A DNA stretch of 64,000 nucleotides from Tanypteryx hageni (Eukaryota > Arthropoda > Insecta > Odonata > Petaluridae): the NCBI GenBank assembly GCA_028673005.1, contig CM054115.1, positions 59,522,907 through 59,586,906 on the forward strand. The letters run 5' to 3'. The notes below the pieces were generated by a model. The model made no database searches and was not told the DNA's origin. It worked only from the letters and a program-made list of their open reading frames with translations. Positions 47,715 to 57,007 of the stretch are shown here, piece by piece (the first letter of the stretch is position 1; each line of letters begins with the position of its first letter). The position numbers and the translations under genes are program-made.

Positions 47715-48362
47715 CACGGTAAATGTGCATAGTCCGGTAAATGTGTACATTTTCCGGTTAATGTGCACATTTACCACCAATTTCGGTAAATGTAAGCATA
47801 ACATACATTTACCGATTGGATTGGGGAAATGTACACATTTACCTAGAGACACTGGTAAATGTGGATTAACTTCGCAACACAGGCCACAACTTGGCGGCGT
47901 CGCGAATATCTGCTGCAGTTTAGAAGTACGGTAAATGTGCATTTTCCGGTAAATGTGTAAATTTCCTGGTAAATCTGCACAACTAACTAAACTAAATTTG
48001 AACATGAAGGCAAATTTTACTCGGAGCCACCGGGATGGGTAGATTAGTCGAAGTGTTAGTGGTTCCTCCTCACGTTCACTGTGTTTCCCCCTCTGGTTGG
48101 AATGCGTTCATCGTAATATATACCAGTGAAGCCGAACCTTGGATGATTTCTGTTATAAATTAATGTAATTAATAAAGTGTAGCATTTCTCATTCTTACTT
48201 ATTTCCACATTTACCAAGGCACATCGGTAAAAGTGCACATTTACCAGGAAATGTACGGATAATACGTATTTCTGGAGAATTAAACTTACATTTACCGAGT
48301 TTAGTGGTAAATGTGCACATTTACCGGTATATTTACACATTTCCCGATTACTTACCTTTACC
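47715..48362. repeat. Fold-back-like array of GGTAAATGTG units in both orientations
   Basis: Two clusters (47715-47975 and 48205-48362) are built from a 10-bp unit GGTAAATGTG and its inverse CACATTTACC, spaced 5-30 bp apart. Pairs of opposite units form the palindrome GGTAAATGTGCACATTTACC, exact at 48306-48325 and with one change at 47757-47776. The outer ends (CGGTAAATGTG at left, CTTTACCG at right) face each other. The centre (about 47976-48204) lacks the units. Overall design is like the fold-back element at 4181, but the unit is unrelated and exact borders were not found. Confidence 0.7.
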
Positions 48363-48570
48363 GTAACACACACACAGAAAGCAGGACTGCCTCAATACAA
48401 GGAATAAAAAACTTAGCCTACGATAGGTTAAATGCGGCGCATATGTCCTTTGACCGCTCGCCTTTCTCCAATCTTTGAATAATTTTTAGTTTTTGGGCTA
48501 CACTTAAAGCCCTTCTCTCCTTTTTCACTTTACCACTTGAATACCTGAAAGGCTGGCACGTTTAGGAGCC

Positions 48571-48960
48571 ATGGTTCACAAAAATATATCTTATTTAAAA
48601 GATAAAAATAAACTTATAAAAGAACATCGACAAATGTTCCCAGAGAATGTTACTGCTTTGCAGTCAATGTCTTGTTTGAGTGCAAGTGAATGTTTGAAAC
48701 CCCCGAAACCAGGAATACTTAATCTAACAAAAATGTTTGTCGAAGATTCAACAGTTCTGACTCGTATAGACTTTCAGTGGAAAAAACTACATATAGTCAT
48801 GTGGATGGGAACATCAGATATGTTGATACTGCGGAGATTCAACTGGTGAAAATACTTACGAGTATATTTCAAATCTACCTTTCATTGTACCCACATTACC
48901 CCACTCAAATACTGATATTGAACGTCAATTTAGTGTCATGGACATTGTAAAATCATGACT
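48571..48960 (+). pseudogene. hAT transposase C-terminal remnant
   Basis: The first frame reads FPENVTALQSMSCLSASECL, then PGILNLTKMFVEDSTVLTRI and FQWKKL, an arrangement found upstream of the hAT dimerisation domain. After a stop at 48849 and a change of frame, LPHSNTDIERQFSVMDIVKS appears, the typical C-terminal hAT segment with conserved S-N-x-D-x-E-R-x-F-S, ended by a stop near 48958. The RNase H catalytic core is not present. The remnant resembles zinc-finger-BED or KIAA1586-type hAT proteins. Confidence 0.75.
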
Positions 48961-50013
48961 GAACCAATTTCAATAAGAAATTTCGTTTGTAGGGCGAGTA
49001 TTAAATTGACAAAACGAAATTGACATATTTAGAACGGATCTAAAAAGCAGGGCTACCACAATATAAGGAAAAATAAATTCTGATTTCAAAGCAAATACAT
49101 TAGTATACGATTATACTACGGCGAATTTGACGAAAATCTCTTCGTTTTAAGATATCTCAGAAAACAATTGACCGATTTTGATTAATCCTCCTCCAATATC
49201 AATATGGAACCAAGAAACGTAGAGATTTAAAACATGGTGCACATACTAAAGAGACATTATGCATATGCACCTCGGTGTCAGAACTTTGATTTATTGGGGG
49301 GAGGAAGGTATCAAATTTAAGTCTAGATTTAATTTGTTCATACCAATTAAAGGGGAATATTGGTCACTTACCTTGAGAAGAATAATGTACCAGATTTTGT
49401 TTTATAAGAAAAAATGATTATCCGTTATGAGTAAAATACATTTTTTTTTATTATTTCCTATCTTTTCAACAAACGTATAATTAAACGGCGTAAGTAAAAT
49501 TATTTGAGGGAGGTCAAATTATAACTTGCCTCAGGCGGGAAAATGTCTGAGCAAGGCGCCTTTAGGCAACATAAATGTAAAGGATTCTACAATAAAACAA
49601 CAAGTTCGGTGGTAATTATTGCATATTGATCAATTTCAATTTTATTTCAATCTTCTGTGAAGTCTTATTCACCATGACTTTATCGGTTCAGTCTCTGGTA
49701 CCGTATTGATGACAGAGGAGTAAATGTAATTATTTATACAGCAATCATTATGCATGCTCTGGACGTCGGTTTTTTAAACTGAGTTCAAAACATTGATATC
49801 AATTTCATTTTGGATCTTAAAAGGTTTTAGCTAGTTTGTAGTGGGATTGCCAGGTAATTGTATCCCTCCGTAATTCGGAGGGGACTTAGAACAGCGAATT
49901 CTCTTAAGAAAATTTTGTCGAGAGATGAACAATAGTCCTGATCCTTCGTCTTCCCTTTCCAGAAGAATAGCTGTTGAAGCCAATGATAACTTTTTGGCTG
50001 CACGGGTTTAAAC
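48961..50013. other. AT-rich flank with a possible hAT 3' end
   Basis: The sequence CTTGCCTCAGGCGGGAAAAT followed by GTCTGAGC at 49527-49560 resembles the 3' end of the hAT class noted at 43541. A direct repeat, AGCAGGACTGCCTCAATACA at about 48380 and AGCAGGGCTACCACAATATA at about 49047, brackets the hAT coding remnant. A small palindrome with CCCTCCG and CGGAGGG lies near 49866. Confidence 0.4.
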
Positions 50014-50316
50014 CAGCCCCCGGGAGCGTTTTATGCGGCCCACCAAGCTATGATTAAAAAGTGACCCGTAAAATTTAACACACACATTCATATCATATAC
50101 ATTCAAATTTCAACAATAAAACACTTCAGATTGAAATTTTAACCCTAAAACGTAATTTATACTTGATTTTCTCTGATATGACACCTCAGAATATCTGGTT
50201 GTCCGATTCAAAGTTTAACCTTGCCCGCCGAAGCATTGAAAACTTGCAATGCGGTCCGCCAAGGAATTCGCAACCAACAATGCGGCCCGCCATATAGAAA
50301 AGGTTTCTCACCACTG
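50014..50316. mobile_element. Short non-autonomous hAT-like element
   Basis: 303 bp, starting CAGCCCCCGGGAG and ending TTTCTCACCACTG, bordered by GTTTAAAC at 50006-50013 and TTTTAAAC at 50317-50324 (seven of eight identical, the hAT duplication size). Internal ATGCGGCCCGCC and GCGGTCCGCC words match the style of the two neighbouring hAT-like elements. The two termini match only at CAG, so one end is diverged. Confidence 0.5.
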
Positions 50317-50988
50317 TTTTAAACCCTCTACGATGGCCGTAAATGGTGTGGCATTAAAAGAAACTGCTGCAAGCTCTCATTGCAATTATATACTTAATCT
50401 GATCAATCGTCGTTTAAAAAATCATTCAAGGACTAAAATGAGGGCGCGAATAAACTAGCTGAATGCTGGGTTGACCAATACAGTTGATAGGATCGGTAAA
50501 TACTGATGAAGATCATTGGGGAGGAGTTTTATGTCTTTTCGTCAGGCTTACAGAGATAAATTAATTCAATTAACTTAATTACTTATGTATTATGTTATGC
50601 CTTTTACCACTTTTTATCATAACGCGGTCGTTTATTTTGGATCAGAGGTTTCAAACTCACGTCGGTCTGCCGGCCGCGTGAATGCCCTCCATCGAACCCG
50701 CGGGCCGCATTAAGGCGCCGTACTAAGTCTGCGGATCGCATAATTTCCCAGTCCTCACACCGTTTCATATTCTTTGGACATTAATTCTCCCCTTTCACAA
50801 GGAAGAAATCGCCAAAACCCTATGATACAGCCTATTCATAACAAAAACACTATATTCGGCGTCGAGGGTTAGGTTCTTCGGACGCGCAAGAAACAAACTG
50901 GCAGCAGGATGAACACCCCATCTGTTCAAAAAAAATTATAAATCAGTATGAGCAATATACTGCCTATATTTTAAAAGTGTTGATTTAA

Positions 50989-51964
50989 CCCTGCTAATAT
51001 CAAGATGTTTTACCTACCCTCCAGACCAAGTGGGGTACAATTGTACCCCATATATATTTTAGCATGACTTATTGTTTATATCATAACTTTTCGTTGTTTA
51101 CGCATGGAATAAATTCTGTCACATTTCTAAATATAATAAAACAAAATTAAAATGAATATAGATATAAGTATTTACGACTATTTATTTTTAATCATACAAA
51201 GACTTTCAAAATAATTGTAAAAATATTCAATGTATTCTATCAACATTTACAACCCATAGTATTTTAAGTCATAATACATATTGCACAAAAATTTACAAGA
51301 GGTACTTATTACATGCATAGAAGTAGTACAAACATGAGTTATTAGTTTTTAAAAACTTGAAATCTGTTACAAAAATGTGTCTCTATATGTGCCTCATTCG
51401 GATTCCCCAACACATATTGAAGAGATCTGGCGCTTCTCTGAATGCTCAGAGCATACAAATTTGCCACACATGAAGCACCTCACTCTTGATTTCCTATAAT
51501 TTTTCCTCTCACACAGACCACACCTTCCAATCTGGTGATTTTGAGTATATTCTCTGTTAGCAAAATCAAGATCCGGTACAACTTCCAACATGTGCTTTAT
51601 AACACTCCTCGGGATACACTTTGAGCCCTTCGTACAATATTTTCCTTTACTAATGTTGGTGACATCTAGTGACTATAAATGCATTCATCAATATAAAAAT
51701 AAAGAAATGTTGAGTTTATTGCTCTAAAATATAAGGATCATCATATAATAAAGCACCAAGTGAGGCACACATGTACCCCAGAGTAATTTTTTATTCCTAA
51801 TTACGGAACTTGAGTAAGAATACATTTGATAAGGGAGCATGGCTTTTCTGAATATACGAGTGAAAATAACATGAAACGTGGATATTATCAGAATTTTTAT
51901 TTAAGAACAGTAGCCATAAATACCTTAATGAGGTAGAGGTGTACCCCACTTAGTATTAGCAGGG
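50989..51964 (-). mobile_element. piggyBac element, internal deletion derivative
   Basis: Bordered by TTAA at 50985-50988 and 51965-51968, with terminal repeats CCCTGCTAATA at 50989-50999 and its inverse at 51954-51964. Subterminal motifs AAGTGGGGTACA or TGTACCCCACTT recur at 51030-51050, 51770-51785 and 51935-51950, including the palindrome GGGGTACAATTGTACCCC. At 976 bp it is less than half the length of a usual autonomous piggyBac. It keeps only the C-terminal part of the transposase (51394-51672) on the minus strand. TTAA targeting and the cysteine-rich tail make the family assignment firm. Confidence 0.9.
51394..51672 (-). pseudogene. piggyBac transposase C-terminal zinc-binding exon
   Basis: The minus-strand frame reads KYCTKGSKCIPRSVIKHMLE, then a cysteine-rich domain HQIGRCGLCERKNY..RCFMCGKFVCSEH, and stops at 51394. 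The spacing C-x2-C-x12-C-x2-C-x4-C-x2-H is that of the C-terminal cysteine-rich domain that binds the transposon ends in piggyBac transposases. The catalytic Asp-rich core is missing. The frame opens directly after TTTATAG, preceded by a T-rich stretch (about 51673-51710), so the start may be a splice acceptor of a last exon; equally it may be the point where the deletion joined. No stop interrupts the about 92 codons. Confidence 0.85.
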
Positions 51965-52103
51965 TTAATATACCTCTTAAATTTATTAGATTTACGTGAA
52001 ATATTTTATAAGAAATACATTTGAATTTTGGCCGCTAGTGTAAATTAGCTTATTACGCAGGCTGCAGAAATGTACCACGGGGGCCTCGAGTTTGAAACCC
52101 CTG

Positions 52104-52812
52104 TTTTAGGTTTTATCTATTGGCTACGGAATATCAAAATTGGCTGTAATGTATGGTAAATTAGCACCTCGACTCCAGTAGTGCTCCTCAGCGGATCTTT
52201 CGTTAAATCTAATCGATTATTTATTCGCATAACGTAATTCGCACCCTAAAACGCCCTTATTTTTGCCATTTAATCGGAAACTTTTTCTGATTAAAACCTT
52301 GCCTTCCGGCGGACGATTCTTGTTTATAAAACGTGAAATTTTGAAACACGAAACGAAGAAAAGGATAGTTGGAATCACGCTAAAAATTTCCCCGACGTAA
52401 TACAAAACGCGTGCGCGTCGCTTCAAATACGAATTTCTGCTCCCCGTAATTGACGGACGAGCGCGCACCTGATGCCATCGGTTCTCCCGCAGTCACCCAC
52501 TAACCTCCTTCGGCGGTGAAGACTTTCAAGAGCGAACTCTCGAATTTCGAATGCGACTGATCTCTATCCTCGCGAACGGAATACCAAAGTGCGGCTCGTT
52601 ATCGTATCGGGTCGCAACCCTTTTCAGAGCTGCTCTCCTGCCCATTCTGCACGTCTAGGTTCCTATTCAGAAGCCATCTAATCAAGTGGCGTAATGCAGC
52701 CGATTCGTACCGATACACAAGCTGCCCTGCGTTAACCGATTTTACCACGTAGATGTTTAAATGGCTTTAGCTTAACCTCTATTATGTTCCTCTTTCTACC
52801 TATCCCCTAGAA
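52104..52812. other. CpG-containing spacer, no gene recognised
   Basis: About 700 bp between two hAT-like elements. From 52190 to 52740 it is less AT-rich with many CpG. An 83-codon minus-strand frame has no motif. Confidence 0.5.
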
Positions 52813-53152
52813 CAGGGGTCGGCAACCTTTTCTGCATGGCGGGCCACATTTGCAGTTGTGAATGCTTCGGAGGGCCTCATTGGGAGTCAAGAAACCTCGG
52901 CGGGCCGGATGAGCGAATAAATCAGAAGTTTTCTAGAGATTCTGTGATTTCATATGAACGAAATCAAGTCTACATAATTTACTAGCGTTAAAACTTCACC
53001 CGAAAAGGCTTTGAGACCATAATTTTACTCAAAAAATATAAAATTGCCCATGAGAAATTTTTCTGATCACTGTTTCATTACAGCTTTGCGGGCCGCATAA
53101 AGCGTTCTTGAGGGCCGCACTTGGCCCGCGGGCCGTAGGTTTCCAACCCCTG
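52813..53152. mobile_element. Non-autonomous hAT element with exact 8-bp duplication
   Basis: 340 bp. The left end CAGGGGTCGGCAACC and the inverted right end CAGGGGTTGGAAACC match at 13 of 15. CCCTAGAA stands exactly at 52805-52812 and 53153-53160. Inside both ends lie GGCGGGCCAC, GCGGGCCGC and GGCCCGCGGGCC words. No coding sequence. All features fit a hAT miniature element, and its intact duplication suggests that it is among the younger insertions here. Confidence 0.9.
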
Positions 53153-53539
53153 CCCTAGAAGGTTTGTTAGTTGATGCGTCGGTCTTGCAAAAGGATGTAG
53201 AGGAAACATTTACCTCCAGAGACGTGCTCATTAGATATCATTATATGCTAGATGAGGGTTGTCCAATAGGATTTCGATGTTCACTAAACTCATGGCGATC
53301 AGGTCATATTCGCTGCACGTTACAAAATCTGGTACTTGGACTTTATTTACCCGCAAAACTTTCTCGCAGGGCGTGGCGCCGTAGGTGACGAGAAATGGAA
53401 CTACGTAGTGTACATACATAATATGCGTTTCTCATAGACCTTTAGTTTTACGGCGTTTGCTCTGCTTCGTGCATCCGACCTCCGCTGGCATGGAGTCCCG
53501 CGCGACTTCAATCTCCAGCACGACTTTAATCCGAGAGCA

Positions 53540-53743
53540 GGCGCGCGGGGCGACTGAGTCACCCCACCAATGTTTGCACAACACTCATTCACTCGTGACG
53601 CATGTTTTTTCCCTAAGAATCTGTTTCTTTCTTACGAACTCTCTTGAGCATATTTATATCACTTTTAGGTTTAAGTAGCATTTATTCCGTGAAAAAAAAG
53701 CATTTAAAAAATCTTCCTAGGGTGACTCAGTCACCCCGCGCCC
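53540..53743. mobile_element. Short inverted-repeat element with GGGGTGACTGAGTCACCCC
   Basis: The arms 53540-53565 and 53719-53743 are inverted copies: GCGCGGGGCGACTGAGTC against GCGCGGGGTGACTGAGTC. Each arm is itself a palindrome around GACTGAGTC or GACTCAGTC. The total is about 205 bp. Such ends occur in some piggyBac-type miniature elements, but no TTAA pair was found at the borders, so the superfamily is open. Confidence 0.65.
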
Positions 53744-56118
53744 TTCAACTTGACATTTCTTATTGCGGGTCATGGTAAGCTTTTTATTCTATACCAGGCT
53801 GTAATTTTCATAAATCGATGGAATTTCTTTACAATTGACCAGTTTAATGTTTCTACACTCTCTGAACGTTTTATTAGGCAGGTGAACGTTCCGATTTACA
53901 TCGCGACTTGGAGAAAATCCGTGAAATTCTTCTCAATAATGACGTAATATTTCTATCAAATAACCCAAATACAGTGCTCAAAAGAAGTAGTTTCATAAAA
54001 AAATCTCGGGCAGACCGTAGCAACACCAGCAGTCATTTCTCGGTTGCAACAGGAAACCTTACCTTATCTTCTCTACATGCCTCCAACATAGGAGGTAAAC
54101 TCTAATTATGGCTAATACTAGACTCCGAATTGCTCGTTATTGAATGCATCTTCCGTGCACACAAGAAAACGTACATGTTGAATATTTTTTAGAAATTAGA
54201 AGAAAAGATCAAATTGATGACTAGCATCGTTTTTCCACAAGTATAGCATGGCCATTTTGCCACATGTGGCGATGGGGGAGTGTATTGGACATGCTTGTTC
54301 TACATGTTACAGCTGTGAGTTTTCACGGGTTTTATCTCGACGCTTTGGCGTGGATAGAAAGGATTCATGCTCATGTTTAGAATTTTTTGAGCACGTTCAG
54401 GTTATTATGCGACCTTACGCAAGCGTTGAACTGTATAACATGTGGATAATGGCGCGTGAATTGTGAATGCGTGCATCCAAAACTTCTGTTTTTAACAAAT
54501 TAATTTTCACCCAGCTAGAACTTCAATCATAATTTTTTTCTTACATCAAACCAGCATCATGTGTCAAATTCTTTCAATTTTTTCTTTATTTTTCATTGTG
54601 GCGAAATAGAAATGTACGTTAAGTTTACATAGTATTATCTCCAATAGCCATAAAAATGATGGAAAACCAGATGGACACTTTAGCTACAAATCAGATGCCG
54701 TCATTGACGATTCATCCATAGTAGCATCTAATACAGAGCTAAAAATATAGGATAATATAATCAGGATCTGTTGTCAGTTAATCATAATTGCTGCTACTTT
54801 CAGGCTGAAATGCAGTAGTAGTTAAAGTAATCATTTTAAGCCTTCCGGAAAAGACATATTTTGACAGTTTAATTTCAGCCATAAGGTGAGCTCAATAATT
54901 CTTTCTTGGAGAAATCTACGGTGCTTTTCATTGATTTTTTACTTTTAAACTATCATAAATCGTGTAATCAATCACATATCTTTCGCGCTACCCGCCTTTC
55001 TCCCAATTACCTAACCAATAAACATCTTGGGCTCAGGATGTGGGTTGGTTTAAAAAATCTTCCAAAATATTACTCCCATCTCTCCTTTTTCCTCACACTC
55101 TCCCCTTTACCTACGCTCCCTTTAAATCACACCTGGTGCGCGTGCATTTGCGGTGTAGGGTGCGTTGTTAGGCTTTTCGGAGGCGGTAGCATGCAGACCT
55201 TGCTCTTCCTCGACCCAATCCGTACCTCTGGGGCAAAAAAAAATGTTCGATGATTAATAGCTGACTCTAACGCCTTCCGCTTCCGCCACGTGTCGGTATT
55301 TCCTCCGCTTTCCGTATGCTTTCGCCCGTAGGATGATGGGAAGGTATCCCGTTGCTTGGCAACAATGAACCGCACGCGAGTAATTACGAACGATCCACCG
55401 AGATACGGGCTTAACGACGGTTTCGAATGACTGACTTCTCTCGATCCTCTTTACCCATCTCGATTTCTCATCCTATCTACTCTTCTACCTTTCTCCTCTA
55501 GTCATTTTCGTGGGTTCAAATATTGTTTTGAGTGCAATCGAGAGTGGAAGTCGATTAATCGATCGTTTAGGTATGAGAGAAAAGGATAGTTTGCGGAATG
55601 ATTGGGCCAGAATATATATATCCATACCCCGACGTAACGATGATAGACGTTAACTGCTGTAGAGGTTCATTACTCGTCGTTCCATTACTAGGCACCTAGT
55701 TGTGCGCCCGTATCTCTCTGCAAAGACGATATCTCGGAGTTGGCGAAAATTCCGGGTATTTATTTATCGGTCTGGAAAGGGTGTTTACTGCGAGTGTCTC
55801 GCCGTTGGTAAACAGACGTAAATGTGTATTTTACCGTCTGAAATTGAATTATTTGGAGAGAGACAACCACGTCCTATAAATCTCTAGCAGATGCACAGTG
55901 TTTGATGCTGGTTTGATTGGATTTTCTTTTCCTATGGATAAATGGTTAGAATACTGATTTTTGTACTAGAATTAAATTTCTGGGAAAGAGATTTTATATA
56001 AATGTCATAAAATCTACTATCGTGTTCAGTTTCATGCAGGAAATGTAAGTGTCGAACTAATTTCGCATTAAAATAATACCCTGATTTGAGTATCATCCTC
56101 ATATATCCATACAGTCTC
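53744..56118. other. AT-rich DNA with a CpG-containing part, no gene recognised
   Basis: From about 55120 to 55780 the sequence is more balanced and CpG-containing. Frames such as 54248-54466 and 54906-55253 lack recognisable motifs. No transposon ends were recognised. Confidence 0.5.
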
Positions 56119-56205
56119 GACATTTAAGCTGGTTGAAGCATCTGCCTCGCAAGTGGAAGGCCCGAGTTTAATCAACGGTCAAGTATAGGCTTTTTTCTTC
56201 TCTCC
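56119..56205 (+). repeat. tRNA-derived SINE head (decayed)
   Basis: TTAAGCTGGTTGAAGCATCT, GCCTCGCAAGTGGAAGGCCC and GAGTTTAATCAACGGTCAAG resemble an A box (TGGTTGAAGCATCTGCC) and a B box (CGAGTTTAATC) about 35 bp apart, as in tRNA-related SINEs. The GGTCAAG(T/C)A end is also present in the inverted repeat at 39973-40087. The B box is mutated, and no acceptor-stem pairing is visible, so it is not a functional tRNA. Confidence 0.6.
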
Positions 56206-56940
56206 CTCGGAATTTTTATCAGGTATATTCAACAAATACACCTTTATAACTTCATTACATTAAAACGTGCAGATTGAGTCAGCTCACCGATTAGAGATTA
56301 TGAGAATTCCCTGTTACACTTTAGTCGTGGTACGAGTGAGAAACTTTTCAATTTCAGCATGCCTGACTCGACAAAATGAGATATCACGTCACTTCGATCC
56401 ATTGACTCATGCACCTGTTTCTTTTGAAATTACACGAGTAATGTGGAGTTTTTTTCATGGTAGACGTGGGAGTTATGAGAGTTATGTGAAAAGCTGAAGA
56501 CAATGGTGACAAAAACACTTTCCCCATAGGAAGCGCGAAATAAAATCAGCACTAAATAAGAGAAAGGGCAAAATAATCGGAAACTATTTATTTCCTCTTT
56601 TGAAGTGTAAAATCATTCGTTAAGGCTTTTATTCCAAAAGAAGTTCCCGAAAGAAGAAAAGAGAAAGAAAGGGAAGCACACTTCGCGCCATAGAAAAAGT
56701 AAAGGAAAAACGAAAGTTTCTTCGAGACCAAAATAGATTGATCTTCCCTCTTCTGGGAAGAAAGGCAAGTGGAAAAAAATGAAACCGTCGCCGTATTATG
56801 CGTCGCATTGGTTTTATTTCTTTAACTCCATTGCTTCGCATAGCTTAACTCCTATTCCTTTTCCACCTCCTTTTCCGCGTACGCCTGCTTTATAAATATG
56901 GTTCTCTCTCTTCTTTTTTCCTCCCTTCAATCTCAAATGA
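56206..56940. other. AT-rich DNA, nothing recognised
   Basis: A 76-codon frame at 56267-56497 has no motif. The segment next to 56940 becomes CT-rich and contains a second TATA-like TTATAAATA word at 56891. Confidence 0.5.
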
Positions 56941-56944
56941 GAGG

Positions 56945-57007
56945 TATAAAAGGCAATGATCCAGCGTTACAGCTCCCACATCCATTCATCTAGGCGGAAA
57001 AGTGAGT
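56945..57007 (+). promoter_or_regulatory. Possible TATA promoter with nearby splice donor
   Basis: TATAAAAG at 56945-56952 matches a metazoan TATA box. A perfect donor-type GTGAGT follows at 57002-57007 after GGAAAA, so a start about 30 bp below the TATA box would give a short non-coding first exon of about 25-30 bp. The 500 bp beyond it are richer in CpG. No arthropod initiator word (TCAGT) is at the expected place, and no following coding exon was recognised, so this may be chance. Confidence 0.25.

Larger units (their letters stand above)
50643..52103. mobile_element. Non-autonomous hAT-like element interrupted by piggyBac
   Basis: The left end, CAGAGGTTTCAAACTCACG, and the inverted right end, CAGGGGTTTCAAACTCGAGG, match over the first 16 bases except one. 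Flanking 8-mers are TTTTGGAT and TTTTAGGT (six of eight). Without the piggyBac insertion at 50989-51964 and its second TTAA, the element is about 480 bp with no coding sequence. GC-rich subterminal words (CGGCCGCG, CGCGGGCCGC) are shared with the hAT-like element at 52813. Confidence 0.75.

Noticed and set aside
47566..48005. Overlapping 119-122 codon frames on both strands
   Set aside because: Both are readings of the GGTAAATGTG array; repeated short peptides reflect the DNA repeat.
47715..48362. CRISPR-like spaced repeats
   Set aside because: Units are 10 bp, occur in both orientations with irregular spacing, and the context is eukaryotic.
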